From an uncultured Thalassotalea sp. (GTDB lineage: Bacteria > Pseudomonadota > Gammaproteobacteria > Enterobacterales > Alteromonadaceae), in contig CANMZP010000012.1 of the NCBI GenBank assembly GCA_947502355.1, forward strand, positions 1-64,000: a DNA stretch of 64,000 nt. The letters run 5' to 3'. Position 1 is the stretch's first letter. Every line of letters starts with the position of its first letter. The notes beneath the pieces were generated by a model. The model was not told the DNA's origin and searched no databases. It worked only from the letters and a program-made list of their open reading frames with translations. This document shows, one piece after another, positions 1 through 8,642 of this stretch. The position numbers and the translations under genes were made by a program.

Positions 1-105
1 CCCTTTTAATCAAACTTTCTGTATTTTATCATTCAGAAAAGACAACAAGCTTGAAACCGACTGTCCGCAATTCGCTCATTACCGTCTTTGATGTTGATTG
101 AGCTA

Positions 106-378
106 TCATGGCTTTATCTGTCCAGTTAACCACATATACATCCCATAGACCAGTGCAGGTATCCATACCAAAAGAGCTAGTCTTTGAAGAATAATACCCT
201 TGGGTTTGAACCATTTGCTTTGATAAACATATGGAGGTTGAATTGCATCCATATATCGAGGAAATTTATCTTTGTACTTCTCTTTAACAAAGAGTGGCAT
301 TAGAAGTGGACTAAACACTCCGCAGAAGCACAAGAATAAAATTAGGATTGTCCCTAAAATATTTTCCATAATATCCAT
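106..378 (-). CDS. Small membrane protein, unknown function
   Basis: I do not recognise this 90-residue protein. It has two clear hydrophobic stretches, roughly residues 6-30 and 67-86, with a charged, aromatic-rich middle part, so it is probably a two-helix inner-membrane protein. The start is uncertain: there is an ATG at residue 1 and another at residue 4, and neither has a strong Shine-Dalgarno. Another small membrane protein lies upstream on the same strand, 140 bases away. An overlapping frame at 29-214 has no membrane or domain character and was not kept. Confidence 0.5.
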   Translation of the reverse strand: MDIMENILGTILILFLCFCGVFSPLLMPLFVKEKYKDKFPRYMDAIQPPYVYQSKWFKPKGIILQRLALLVWIPALVYGMYMWLTGQIKP

Positions 379-518
379 AAATTGACCAGGTGGTGACCGT
401 CTTTTGTTCGCTCTTTTTTGCCGTTGGCATTCAATAACTTACTCTGGTTTCAGCTAACAGGCAAGATGGTGTCAGTTACGGAGTGTAAAGAACAGCTAAA
501 ATACGCTTCTTATTTTTG

Positions 519-806
519 TTATTTGTCTTCAGGTTCTTTAGGCTCATTTTTTTTATTCCGAACATTACAAGCAGCATAAAAAAAGAAAAATACAAAAGCA
601 CCATATTTAAAAACAGCAGCCCAATAAGTGCTTTCAGTATGTTTGTTCGCCTCGTATAGTTCGCCCCGATATATATATTGCCCTGACGAAAGCATTTCAT
701 GCAATTGAAAGGCAAAAAAAGAACCAACTAACAAGAATACTGTAACTAACGGCAAAATTAATGGTTTGTTCACATAAATAATTAAACGTTTGATATCTTG
801 CGACAT
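519..806 (-). CDS. Small membrane protein, unknown function
   Basis: I do not recognise this 95-residue protein. It has two hydrophobic segments, about residues 14-33 and 65-80, and a charged C-terminal tail rich in Lys, Glu and Asn, which points to a two-helix membrane protein. An AGGGAG ribosome-binding site lies about nine bases before the ATG and supports the start. The following gene on the same strand is also a two-helix protein, so the two may be a small co-transcribed pair, but no function can be given. Confidence 0.55.
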   Translation of the reverse strand: MSQDIKRLIIYVNKPLILPLVTVFLLVGSFFAFQLHEMLSSGQYIYRGELYEANKHTESTYWAAVFKYGAFVFFFFYAACNVRNKKNEPKEPEDK

Positions 807-1234
807 TATATCTAACTCCCTAAGTTATAAGTTGTATCCATCTTGCTGAGTCCCTTTTATCACAGAACCTAAGTCTCTTGGGGGATTGAGGTTTTTGGTT
901 TAATGACCGCTGTTCGCTCTAAACGGTCGGTGACGACCACAAAAAACTTGTGTAATTACAATAACATCATGTATTGTTAACTTACAAATATTAAACGTCG
1001 GCCAAAGTCGGCTTTGAGCGATTCAAAGACCTCCACGAGTTTAGAAACGTACACCGTCATATAAAGATAAGAGGCCCTTAAATATAATGTCATTTAAGGG
1101 CTAAGCTAAAGGGGAATAATAGTTAGCTAAGATGTGTATCGAAACGAAACTGAGTTAATCGTTCCGTTTTAGTTATGTATACGTAGTTAAGCTTTTATAA
1201 CTGAGTGGGTTTTCAGGCATTTCAACATTTGATT
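807..1234. other. Intergenic stretch with a 96 bp repeat and a hairpin
   Basis: No gene is visible in these 428 bases. They contain one copy of a 96 bp dispersed repeat (924-1019) and a perfect 10 bp stem (GCCCTTAAAT at 1074-1083 with its complement at 1092-1101). The hairpin lies downstream of the acetyltransferase gene on the minus strand and could end that transcript, although it has no good T-run. Confidence 0.5.
924..1019 (+). repeat. 96 bp dispersed repeat, copy 1
   Basis: This 96-base segment matches 52489-52584 in the same orientation with only two differences (near position 942, and at 1011). It opens with a short hairpin, GGTCG-GTGA-CGACC, followed by an ACACAA/TTGTGT-type stem that is perfect in the other copy and has one mismatch here. 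It is non-coding and probably one member of a mobile or structured intergenic repeat family. Confidence 0.85.
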
Positions 1235-2092
1235 TCAAAAAATGACTGAAGGTATAAATGCACCTTTTGGCTCTTGGTAACAGCCAATCTTCATCAAAGT
1301 CATAGGATGCATTATTCGCATGCCTTTACTTAAGCACCAGCACATCAGCTCAGTATTTCGTGACGGGATATGAAAGCCTGGACCGATGAAGACAGGAGCT
1401 GATGAAATCAGTGCCTTTATATCGTCATTACTCTCTGCAACCGCATGACCAAAATAACCGATCATAGTGGCATAGCCGGTTATCCTTCCTTCTCTTTCTA
1501 CAACTGTTGCCATATCACTGGCAATGGCGTCTTTAAGATCGCCAGATCGTTCATGCCCATGGATGTCGATGCACAGGGCATTGCAAGCGGCCAGATCGTT
1601 CAGGGTCGCCGCTCTAACATCATAACCTTGGATAGCATTGTTGAGAACCTGACCATTGAAAACGCTCAAGGGCTCCATCACTTCAAAACCTAGTTTACTG
1701 TAGAGAGCTAGGGTAAGGCAGTTAAATGGCGTCTGTAGGAGTCGTACTCCATCATAGCCTTGTTCTTCGGCACGATTTAACACTTCCAACATCAAATTTC
1801 GACCTACAGCATTACCCTGAACACTAGGATCCACGGATACGGGACCGATCCCAGCGATAGGATTATTTTCCCAAAGCACGTTGCTACCTATGATTTTACC
1901 ATTATCTTCTGCTACAACAACGTAGGTATCATCTCGACTAATAAGCCCTGAGAGTAATCCAGTGGGCATGTCAGCATCAGGAAAGTCGGTGGCGAAGCCA
2001 TGTTGTTCAGCTTTCGAAGTGAACGCCTCATGGGTAATACGACCTAACTCATCTGCATCTTCTGGTCGTGCTTTTCGATATACAACACTCAT
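1235..2092 (-). CDS. GNAT-family N-acetyltransferase
   Basis: This is a 285-residue protein of the GNAT fold, which transfers an acetyl group from acetyl-CoA to an amine. The N-terminal half (about 1-150) is a standard GNAT domain with the acetyl-CoA loop at QGNAVG, residues 92-97, preceded by the beta-strand GPVSVDP. The second half (about 155-285) looks like a degenerate GNAT-like domain and is common in two-domain members. AAGGAG lies about ten bases before the ATG. It is monocistronic, and the substrate cannot be read from sequence. Confidence 0.85.
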   Translation of the reverse strand: MSVVYRKARPEDADELGRITHEAFTSKAEQHGFATDFPDADMPTGLLSGLISRDDTYVVVAEDNGKIIGSNVLWENNPIAGIGPVSVDPSVQGNAVGRNLMLEVLNRAEEQGYDGVRLLQTPFNCLTLALYSKLGFEVMEPLSVFNGQVLNNAIQGYDVRAATLNDLAACNALCIDIHGHERSGDLKDAIASDMATVVEREGRITGYATMIGYFGHAVAESNDDIKALISSAPVFIGPGFHIPSRNTELMCWCLSKGMRIMHPMTLMKIGCYQEPKGAFIPSVIF

Positions 2093-2771
2093 CTGTCCTG
2101 ACTCCTTTGTATTAATCTAAAACAACTTGTTAATGGGATCGTGCAACGGTTATTTATTGAAATTTTATTTTTTGCTTTAGCTTAGTCAACAATCGACTGC
2201 TTTACCTAAAAAACGCTCTAAAAGTTAATTTAGATATGACGCAGTTATGACAAATTTAAAGTACAAAATACGCTTTAAATAAAAATTATGAATGACTATA
2301 AATGGCACTTTGCCGACGGATCGAGCCTGATATCTTACCTTCCTTCTTAGAACTCAATCGAATAACTGAAAAGCCGCAATCTAAGAGTTGCAAACGTCTG
2401 CTTTTCGGCGTGTGCATTTTAATGCGTCAGATCTTAGCATTCAGTTTTATGCGTTGGTTGATCTCTGCTAGCCCAAAATCAAACCGTCAGCAATGTGGCA
2501 AAGGTTAGTGCTTAGAGATAAAAGTCCAGTGGCAGCAATGGTGGCTTAGTTGTCTGTCAGGGTAAACCTATGTCTTTTGAACACTGCAAATAGATGAAAA
2601 AAGCTATCAATATTAATGTCAGCTATCGTATCTTTGCTGACTAATCAACTGTACGATTAGGTCAAATCCGAAATTGAAAAGTGTAAGATAAAATACGAGC
2701 GACTACATATAAAGCCAACCATATTTTTGAATGAGCTTTGCGATTATCACCAGATTAAGCATTGGTTCTTG
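2093..2771. other. Gene-free stretch holding a copy of a ~200 bp repeat
   Basis: No convincing gene lies in these 679 bases. The middle part (2351-2558) is a copy of a dispersed repeat also found at 49419-49624 and 47959-48120. The short open frame at 2302-2508 lies mostly inside this repeat and was rejected. The rest is AT-rich, with no recognisable element. Confidence 0.5.
2351..2558 (+). repeat. ~200 bp dispersed repeat, copy 1
   Basis: This stretch aligns over its whole length with the reverse complement of 49419-49624 and over about 160 bases with the reverse complement of 47959-48120. Shared blocks are AACTCAATCGAATAACTGAA at the left end, a GCCG/CGGC stem, GTGTGCATTT in the middle, and CAGTGGCAGCAATG near the right end. 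The copies have diverged by substitutions and small indels, so this is an old repeat, not a recent duplication. Confidence 0.75.
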
Positions 2772-3659
2772 TTACAGTTTAACCCCATTCACGATTTCAA
2801 TAATTGCAGGATGCTTCAATCTCCGCTCAGGCGAAATAATATAATAGGGTTCTTTAAACTCGTCAGTGCGGCCTATAACTTTTACATCATATTTATCTGT
2901 AATGTATTCTTCTATCAGGGTCGGGCTACTAAAAATACCGAATCCTGTTTTCCCAAAAGACTTCATTAACGCACTGTCATCAAATTCAGCGACAATATTT
3001 GGCACAATATTATTCTTTTCTAACCATGATGATAAACTCGTTCTCACCGCTGATTTTTTGCTCTGCATAAGCCAAGGAAAGTCAGATAAATTTTTTGGAA
3101 ACGTTTCGATGCTATTTTTTAATAAGGATTCAGCAGCAAAAAAGCTATAACCACTTTCAATGAGTAGGTGGTTGTAAGCTTTAACATGACTACCCAACTG
3201 GAGTGGCTGGTCGGTTAAAATACAGTCAATCTTGTTAACCGATAAATCTGCCAATAAATGTTCTTGATCGCCCTCAAGGCATATCAACCTAACCGGTTCA
3301 TTCATTTTTAACACAGGTGACAGCAATTCGTGTGCGAGTACTTTAGGTATTACATCGGTTATGCCCACCGTGAAAGTATGCCATAAACTCGGTTGCTTTC
3401 TTTTTAGGATGTTTTTTACTTCATCACCAAGCTGAAAAATTTCTTCGGCATAGCTGTAAATAAGAACGCCCATTTCTGAAAGTGATAGTTTTTTTCCCTT
3501 TCGTTCAAATAATTTAACGCCTACTTGAGCCTCAAAGCTGGTTATTTGACCGCTTATCGTTTGCGAGGTCAGGTTTAATCTCGCACTTGCTCTAGCGATA
3601 GACCCTTCGGTAGCGGCAATATAGAAATAGAAAAGATGGTTGTAATTAAGTGGGCTCAT
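2772..3659 (-). CDS. nhaR: LysR-family regulator, NhaR-like
   Basis: This is a 295-residue LysR-type regulator. The winged helix-turn-helix spans about residues 4-62, with the recognition helix in LNLTSQTISGQITSFE, followed by the substrate-binding domain. Several features resemble NhaR: the opening NYNHLFYFY, the SLSEMGVLIYSYA segment, and the EFDDSALMKSFG motif in the effector domain. NhaR activates sodium/proton antiporter genes in response to sodium. It is transcribed divergently from the operon that carries the Mrp-type antiporter, which fits control of that operon from the shared 111-base promoter region. The family is certain; the NhaR subgroup is likely. Confidence 0.82.
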   Translation of the reverse strand: MSPLNYNHLFYFYIAATEGSIARASARLNLTSQTISGQITSFEAQVGVKLFERKGKKLSLSEMGVLIYSYAEEIFQLGDEVKNILKRKQPSLWHTFTVGITDVIPKVLAHELLSPVLKMNEPVRLICLEGDQEHLLADLSVNKIDCILTDQPLQLGSHVKAYNHLLIESGYSFFAAESLLKNSIETFPKNLSDFPWLMQSKKSAVRTSLSSWLEKNNIVPNIVAEFDDSALMKSFGKTGFGIFSSPTLIEEYITDKYDVKVIGRTDEFKEPYYIISPERRLKHPAIIEIVNGVKL

Positions 3660-3770
3660 AATTTATCGTCAGTTTTTTTCGATGATAAGTGAAATAATAT
3701 TCGAATTTACCAACGACAGCAAGTGAGATATAAGTTGTAAACCATTTGTTAAATATTTGATTGGAACACT

Positions 3771-4292
3771 ATGAAACCTAATAAAATTCAAACTCTTGTT
3801 TTGGCTCCGCTTCAGTCAGTTTTTCAAACGAAGAGGCTAAAAAGCCACAGTTTTACTATCGTATTGTTAACAACAGTATTGTCGTTCTCATCAAATGCTA
3901 CCGAGATGAGTAAGGCAGAGACAGATAAATACTTACTTAGCTCTTGCAATGCCGTTAAAACGACCAACGATAATGAAAAAACGCTGCCGTGTATTTTGTA
4001 CATTAAGGGCTTTTTCAATGGTTTATTAAATGCTGGCAATTCGGATGTGGCAAAAATAGAGAAAAAGAGCAAAAAAACGTCTTCGTTAGTCGAAAGAGCC
4101 TACGCGAATCGAGTTGGAAGAAGAGCTCAGAGTACGCCCTTAACTGAGTATTGTATCTCTGTTGATGAGTTAAAGGTACGCATTCTTGAAGGCTTATCTG
4201 ACGATTCGCTCGCTACTTTTACTTCATTAGAACAGCTTAATTCTTTTCTAATAACGGAGTTAACAACAGCCTGTTCGCCGGGCAAGAAATAA
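3771..4292 (+). CDS. Small secreted protein, possibly Rap1a/Tai-like
   Basis: This 173-residue protein has a hydrophobic signal-like segment at about residues 28-43 and four cysteines in the mature part (C59, C74, C128, C168), enough for two disulfides. The pattern C...YIKGFFNGLL...YC...L resembles the Rap1a/Tai fold, a small periplasmic helical family that includes type VI secretion immunity proteins, but many members have no known role. No toxin gene is adjacent. It is the first gene of the antiporter operon, eight bases from the next gene, so a periplasmic role linked to ion stress is also possible. Confidence 0.55.
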   Translation: MKPNKIQTLVLAPLQSVFQTKRLKSHSFTIVLLTTVLSFSSNATEMSKAETDKYLLSSCNAVKTTNDNEKTLPCILYIKGFFNGLLNAGNSDVAKIEKKSKKTSSLVERAYANRVGRRAQSTPLTEYCISVDELKVRILEGLSDDSLATFTSLEQLNSFLITELTTACSPGKK

Positions 4293-4299
4293 ACGCGCA

Positions 4300-4596
4300 A
4301 TGAAAATTGACATTCAAAATCGTTTAAATGAATTTGACCAATCAATAGATGAACATATTCAGCGAAAACTGAGGCTTGCGCTATCGAAGATGGCTGCAAA
4401 CATCTCGTCCATTACCTTCACATTAACGGATGTTATTGCTCAAAATGGCAAGGCTGAAAAGCATTGCTCGCTAACGCTGTCTCTATTCCATATGCCGAAT
4501 ATTGTCACCGAGGAAACTCAAGGCAATCTCCATTTCGTCATCGACCGTGTTATTCAAAAAGCGACTCGAACCCTTTCACGAAATCTTTCATCGTAA
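4300..4596 (+). CDS. HPF/RaiA-like ribosome-associated protein
   Basis: This 98-residue protein looks like the short form of the sigma-54-modulation/HPF family, which binds the decoding centre of idle ribosomes. Typical features are MKIDIQNR at the start, a beta-strand SSITFTLTDVIAQNGKAEK with the family's LxDV pattern, and the helix FVIDRVIQKATRTLSRNL at the end. It lies between a secreted protein and mrpE in the antiporter operon, an unusual place for this family. Whether it still binds ribosomes cannot be read from sequence. Confidence 0.65.
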   Translation: MKIDIQNRLNEFDQSIDEHIQRKLRLALSKMAANISSITFTLTDVIAQNGKAEKHCSLTLSLFHMPNIVTEETQGNLHFVIDRVIQKATRTLSRNLSS

Positions 4597-4659
4597 TCGG
4601 TACTCAACCACTATTTTTAACCAAATAGCGGTATAAAAAATGGACCTTATTGAGGATTT

Positions 4660-5130
4660 ATGAAACATACAATCAGCTTATTTATTACGTTATCAGCATT
4701 TTGGTTGCTTAACTCAGGTCATTATTCGCTGTTGATTTTATCCCTTGGTTTCGCTTCTATTATTTTAATTTTAGTCATTGCCCATAAAATGGATGTGATT
4801 GATCAAGAGTCTCAACCATTACATCTAACGCCCGATATATTTGGCTACAGTGCCTGGCTTATTAAAGAGGTTGTTTTATCGAATATTTCGGTCGTTAAAC
4901 ATATTTGGTTAAAAGACAAGAGTATTTCCCCCACCTTAACGACTATAAAAATCAGTCAGCAAACGGATATGGGAAAATTAATCTATGCCAATTCGATTAC
5001 CTTAACACCAGGTACGGTTGCCATTGACTTGGTTAAAGACGAAATTATTGTGCATGCCTTGGTCGATAAAGACATTGAAACATTAAACGCCGGTGAAATG
5101 GATCGTCGCGTAACAAGGTTGGAACGCTAA
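4660..5130 (+). CDS. mrpE: Mrp/Mnh antiporter subunit E
   Basis: This 156-residue membrane protein is the E subunit of the multi-subunit cation/proton antiporter (Mrp/Mnh). Two N-terminal helices (about 5-20 and 23-41) are followed by a cytoplasmic domain with the conserved run NSITLTPGTVAIDLV, in which the family signature SITLTPGT is intact. Its stop codon overlaps the start of mrpF by one base (TAATG), so the two are translationally coupled. Length is normal for the family (about 160). Confidence 0.93.
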   Translation: MKHTISLFITLSAFWLLNSGHYSLLILSLGFASIILILVIAHKMDVIDQESQPLHLTPDIFGYSAWLIKEVVLSNISVVKHIWLKDKSISPTLTTIKISQQTDMGKLIYANSITLTPGTVAIDLVKDEIIVHALVDKDIETLNAGEMDRRVTRLER

Positions 5131-5423
5131 TGTTAATTGCCGCGACACTTGCTATTTTTGTCACCATGATCCTAGCCATAGTTAGAGGGATCACTGGGCC
5201 TACCTTATATGACCGTATTCTGGCGGTTAATATGTTCGGTACTAAAACCGTACTGTTGATTGCGTTATTGGGTTTTGTAATGGGCAGACCCGAATTTTTA
5301 GACATCGCTATCGTGTATGCTCTTATCAACTTTATTAGTGTCATTGGTGTATTACGCTACTCAGATACGGATCAATTTAATCATACCCCGCCTCAAAATG
5401 AACAAACAGAAAAGGAGCGCTAA
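5130..5423 (+). CDS. mrpF: Mrp/Mnh antiporter subunit F
   Basis: This 97-residue, three-helix membrane protein is the F subunit of the Mrp antiporter. The signature RGITGPTLYDRILAVN (about residues 19-34) is intact, followed by helices at about 40-50 and 57-75 with the conserved DIAIVYALINF. Its start overlaps the mrpE stop and mrpG begins directly after its stop, so E, F and G form a tight block. The charged C-terminal tail is poorly conserved and probably cytoplasmic. Confidence 0.93.
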   Translation: MLIAATLAIFVTMILAIVRGITGPTLYDRILAVNMFGTKTVLLIALLGFVMGRPEFLDIAIVYALINFISVIGVLRYSDTDQFNHTPPQNEQTEKER

Positions 5424-5774
5424 ATGGATACGGTAATAACGATTAGTAGTGGCTTTTTTATACTTGTTGGTTGCTTTCTTTGTTTTTCAGGTGGTGTTGG
5501 CCTTTTGCGTTTTCCTGACTTTTATACGCGCATGCATGCCGTTGGCGTCACCGATACTTTAGGCGCCGGAATGATTTTGATTGGGCTTATGTTTATCAGT
5601 TCGGACATTTTAGTTTTTGCTAAATTAGTGATGATTCTGTTATTAACCTTGTTAATTGGACCAACAACAAGTCATGTATTGGCGAAAGCCGCCTACCATA
5701 ATGGATTAATGCCTAAGGCATTAAATAAACTGAAGAAAAATAATGACAAGGAGGCCAACTCATCGACGCTATAA
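5424..5774 (+). CDS. mrpG: Mrp/Mnh antiporter subunit G
   Basis: This 116-residue, three-helix membrane protein is the G subunit of the Mrp antiporter. It carries the family signature GLLRFPDFYTRMHAVGVTDT (about residues 27-46), then two helices ending with the conserved LLTLLIGPTTSHVLAKAAY. The start immediately follows the mrpF stop. Its last codons contain the AAGGAGG ribosome-binding site of the next gene, and the coding regions probably overlap (see mrpB). Confidence 0.93.
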   Translation: MDTVITISSGFFILVGCFLCFSGGVGLLRFPDFYTRMHAVGVTDTLGAGMILIGLMFISSDILVFAKLVMILLLTLLIGPTTSHVLAKAAYHNGLMPKALNKLKKNNDKEANSSTL

Positions 5775-6790
5775 TTGACATTGTATTATTAAGCCTACTC
5801 GTTGTTATCGCCATTGCGATAATTCGCATGAAAGATTTGTTCGCAGTCATTATGCTTTCAGGTATTTATGGGCTTTTATCAGCAAGTTTTTTTGTTGCTA
5901 TGGATGCGGTCGACGTTGCCTTTACGGAAGCGGCGGTCGGAGCTGGTATATCAACCTTGCTGATGCTTGTTGTTATTACTATGACGGGGCGGAAAGAGAA
6001 ACCAACTCGGCATAAACCTATATCCGCATTGTTTGTGGTAATTATCACTGGCGGGTTGCTAATTTACGGCACGTTAGATATGCCCTATTTTGGCGCGGCT
6101 GATGCCCCAATCCATAATCATACTTCCCCTCGCTATATTAACGATTCAATGCAAGAAATTGGTATACCGAATATTGTCACATCGGTGCTAGCTAGCTACC
6201 GAGCATTTGATACCTTTGGTGAAGTCGTTGTGATTTTTACAGCGGGGATTGGTGTGTTGGCTATGTTATCTGTCGCTCGTCGTAAAGAAGATGAAGATGA
6301 TGAAATTGCCTCCATCAATGATTCAATGCATCAGCAGCACCTTGTCATTCGGATTGTCGCTAAAATGTTAATCCCATTTATTTTGTTATTTGCACTGTAT
6401 GTGCAATTTCATGGTGACTTTGGTCCAGGTGGCGGTTTTCAGGCAGGTGTTATCTTTGCTGCCGCGATTATTTTATATGCGATGCTGTTTGGCTTAGCCA
6501 CAGCACGCAGAGTCATTAACCAAACATTTATCCAGTTAATTGCTGCTATTGGTGTGTTGTTGTATGGCTGCGTTGGTCTTGTGTCGTTAATGAATGGTGG
6601 TAATTTCTTTGATTACAATGTGTTATCAAGTGATCCTATAGCCGGTCAGCACTTGGGTATTTTAATCATAGAATGGGGTGTTGGCTGTACGGTTGCTTCG
6701 GTGATGGTGATTATCTTTTTCAATTTTGCCGGTCGTAGACAATTTCAGTCTCTTAAAAAACAAACTAAACATACGGAGTCGTCAAAATGA
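5762..6790 (+). CDS. mrpB: Mrp antiporter subunit B fused to DUF4040 (MbhD-like) domain
   Basis: This protein joins an N-terminal DUF4040 domain, which in other Mrp systems is the C-terminal part of MrpA, to an MnhB domain with the signature FHGDFGPGGGFQAGV. Together they form part of the membrane ion-translocating complex. The first in-frame ATG is at 5828, but it has no ribosome-binding site and would cut off the first transmembrane helix. Upstream, in frame, the segment DAIIDIVLLSLLVVIAIAII is typical of the domain's first helix. A perfect AAGGAGG (5748-5754) sits seven bases before an ATC codon at 5762. I therefore place the start at ATC, giving 342 residues; with the ATG it would be 320. 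Confidence 0.8.
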   Translation: MDAIIDIVLLSLLVVIAIAIIRMKDLFAVIMLSGIYGLLSASFFVAMDAVDVAFTEAAVGAGISTLLMLVVITMTGRKEKPTRHKPISALFVVIITGGLLIYGTLDMPYFGAADAPIHNHTSPRYINDSMQEIGIPNIVTSVLASYRAFDTFGEVVVIFTAGIGVLAMLSVARRKEDEDDEIASINDSMHQQHLVIRIVAKMLIPFILLFALYVQFHGDFGPGGGFQAGVIFAAAIILYAMLFGLATARRVINQTFIQLIAAIGVLLYGCVGLVSLMNGGNFFDYNVLSSDPIAGQHLGILIIEWGVGCTVASVMVIIFFNFAGRRQFQSLKKQTKHTESSK

Positions 6791-7167
6791 TAGTGGGACT
6801 TTTTAATGACTGGGTTGTTGTTGTACTGATGATGATTGGACTTTATATCGTGATTGCTCATGGTAACTTGGTTAAAAAACTCATTGGTTTATCTATTTTT
6901 CAAACATCGGTCTTTATCTTTTACATCAGCATGGCAAAGGTTGATGGCGGCACAGCACCAATTTTAGCCGACGGCGTTACTCAATACTCTAACCCTTTAC
7001 CTCATGTGCTTATTCTTACCGCCATTGTCGTTGGTATTGCGACTACGGCTTTGGGTTTATCGTTGGTGGTTCGCATAAAAGAAGCTTATAGCAGTATTGA
7101 AGAAGAAAACATTCAAAAACAAGATAATAAAGCCCTTAAACAGAGCGCAATGGAGCAGCAAGCGTGA
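6787..7167 (+). CDS. mrpC: Mrp/Mnh antiporter subunit C (NuoK-like)
   Basis: This 126-residue, three-helix protein is the C subunit of the Mrp antiporter, homologous to NuoK of complex I. Characteristic parts are GLYIVIAHGNLVKKLIGLSI in the first two helices and PLPHVLILTAIVVGIATTALGLS in the third, which carries the conserved LTAIVVG stretch. It overlaps the end of mrpB by four bases (ATGA) and its own end overlaps mrpD by four bases, so translation is coupled through the block. The charged tail after residue 100 is variable. Confidence 0.94.
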   Translation: MIVGLFNDWVVVVLMMIGLYIVIAHGNLVKKLIGLSIFQTSVFIFYISMAKVDGGTAPILADGVTQYSNPLPHVLILTAIVVGIATTALGLSLVVRIKEAYSSIEEENIQKQDNKALKQSAMEQQA

Positions 7168-8642
7168 CAGCACACCTTCCAATTTTACAAGTGATTATAC
7201 CGCTCATGGCGGCACCTATTTGTCTAATCTTAAAACGTGCGAAACTGGTATGGTTATTTTCTCTGATTGTGAGTGTTTTAGCATTTTCAGTAAGCGTTTT
7301 GTTATTACAACAAGTGATGACGTCAGGCGTGATCAGTTATGAGTTAGGTGGTTGGCAAGCCCCATGGGGAATAGAGTATCGAATCGACAAGCTCAATGCT
7401 TTCGTATTGTTGATTATTACGTCAATAAGTACCCTAGTGTTAATTGCCGCCCAGGCCAGTATTGAAAAAGAAATACCAAAAGACAAACACACGTTGTTTT
7501 ATGTTTTATTTCTCCTTTCGCTGACCGGCATGTTAGGCATAGTCGCGACAGGCGATGCGTTTAATGTCTTTGTTTTTTTAGAAATTTCATCTTTATCTGC
7601 TTATGCATTAATCGCGCTAGGTAAAAACAGACGCGCACTTTGGGCCTCTTATCAATACTTAATAATGGGAACCATCGGTGCCACATTTATTTTGATTGGT
7701 ATTGGTCTTATGTACCAAATGACCGGTACGCTGAACATGCAAGACTTGTCGCAACGCTTACCCGAAGTCGCAGCGACACGAACCGTATTTGTCGCTTTTG
7801 CCTTTGTTACGGTTGGTCTTTGTCTGAAGTTGGCGTTGTTTCCACTGCATTTATGGTTACCTAATGCGTATGCATTCGCACCGTCTATTGTTACGGCATT
7901 CTTTGCTGCAACGGCGACAAAAGTCGCTATTTATTTGCTGATCAGGTTTACCTTTTCGGTGTTCGGTCTGTCTTTTTCTTTCACAACCATTCCATTGCAA
8001 ACAGTATTTATGGCCCTTGGCCTCATCGGTATTTTTGTCGCATCGAGTACCGCCATCTATCAAAATAATATTAAGCATGTTTTTGCCTATTCCAGTATTT
8101 CGCAAATTGGCTATATGATTATTGGATTCAGTTTAAGTTCGGTTACGGGTTTAACATCGACGTTATTGCATTTGTTTAACCACGCGTTAATGAAGAGTGC
8201 AATATTTTTAGCGTTAGCCGCCATTATGTTTAGAGTCGGTAATGTTCAACTTGATAACTTTAGGGGGCTCGGGCGGCAAATGCCATTAACAATGGCAGCG
8301 ATTGTTGTAGGTGGTTTAAGTTTAATCGGTGTGCCATTAACGGTTGGCTTTGTCAGTAAATGGTATTTATTGACCGCTTTGCTTGAACAAGGTTGGTGGC
8401 CTATTGCCGCGCTTGTTTTGCTCGCCTCAATACTGGCCGTTGTTTATGTGTGGCGAATTGTCGAGGTTGCTTATTTCAAAGAGCCATTACCCGATAGAGC
8501 GCCAGTGAAAGAAGCCCCCCTCATATTTTTAGTGCCCATCTGGATATTAGTTATCGCCAATGTCTATTTTGGTATCGATACTCGCTTTAGCGTGCAAGTA
8601 GCAGAATCCGCTGCACAGAGTTTGTTTGGAGTATCGCTATGA
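7164..8642 (+). CDS. mrpD: Mrp/Mnh antiporter subunit D (first NuoL/M/N-type subunit)
   Basis: This 492-residue protein with about 14 membrane helices belongs to the NuoL/M/N proton-pumping family. It keeps the two key residues of the proton path: the glutamate in VFLEISSLSAYAL (fifth helix region) and the lysine in CLKLALFPLHLWLP (seventh helix region). The SSISQIGYMIIGF and LFNHALMKSAIF segments are also typical. It overlaps both neighbours by four bases. In the complex it is one of the ion-translocating subunits. Confidence 0.93.
   Translation: MTAHLPILQVIIPLMAAPICLILKRAKLVWLFSLIVSVLAFSVSVLLLQQVMTSGVISYELGGWQAPWGIEYRIDKLNAFVLLIITSISTLVLIAAQASIEKEIPKDKHTLFYVLFLLSLTGMLGIVATGDAFNVFVFLEISSLSAYALIALGKNRRALWASYQYLIMGTIGATFILIGIGLMYQMTGTLNMQDLSQRLPEVAATRTVFVAFAFVTVGLCLKLALFPLHLWLPNAYAFAPSIVTAFFAATATKVAIYLLIRFTFSVFGLSFSFTTIPLQTVFMALGLIGIFVASSTAIYQNNIKHVFAYSSISQIGYMIIGFSLSSVTGLTSTLLHLFNHALMKSAIFLALAAIMFRVGNVQLDNFRGLGRQMPLTMAAIVVGGLSLIGVPLTVGFVSKWYLLTALLEQGWWPIAALVLLASILAVVYVWRIVEVAYFKEPLPDRAPVKEAPLIFLVPIWILVIANVYFGIDTRFSVQVAESAAQSLFGVSL

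Noticed and set aside
29-214. Open frame overlapping the first small membrane protein
   Set aside because: No membrane or domain pattern; it overlaps 106-378, which has clear helices.
2302-2508. 68-codon plus-strand open frame
   Set aside because: It overlaps the dispersed repeat, has no ribosome-binding site and no domain, and the repeat copies do not keep the frame open.
4608-4632. Hairpin between the HPF-like gene and mrpE as a riboswitch or terminator
   Set aside because: The stem is short with a mismatch and no T-run; it does not match any riboswitch pattern I know.
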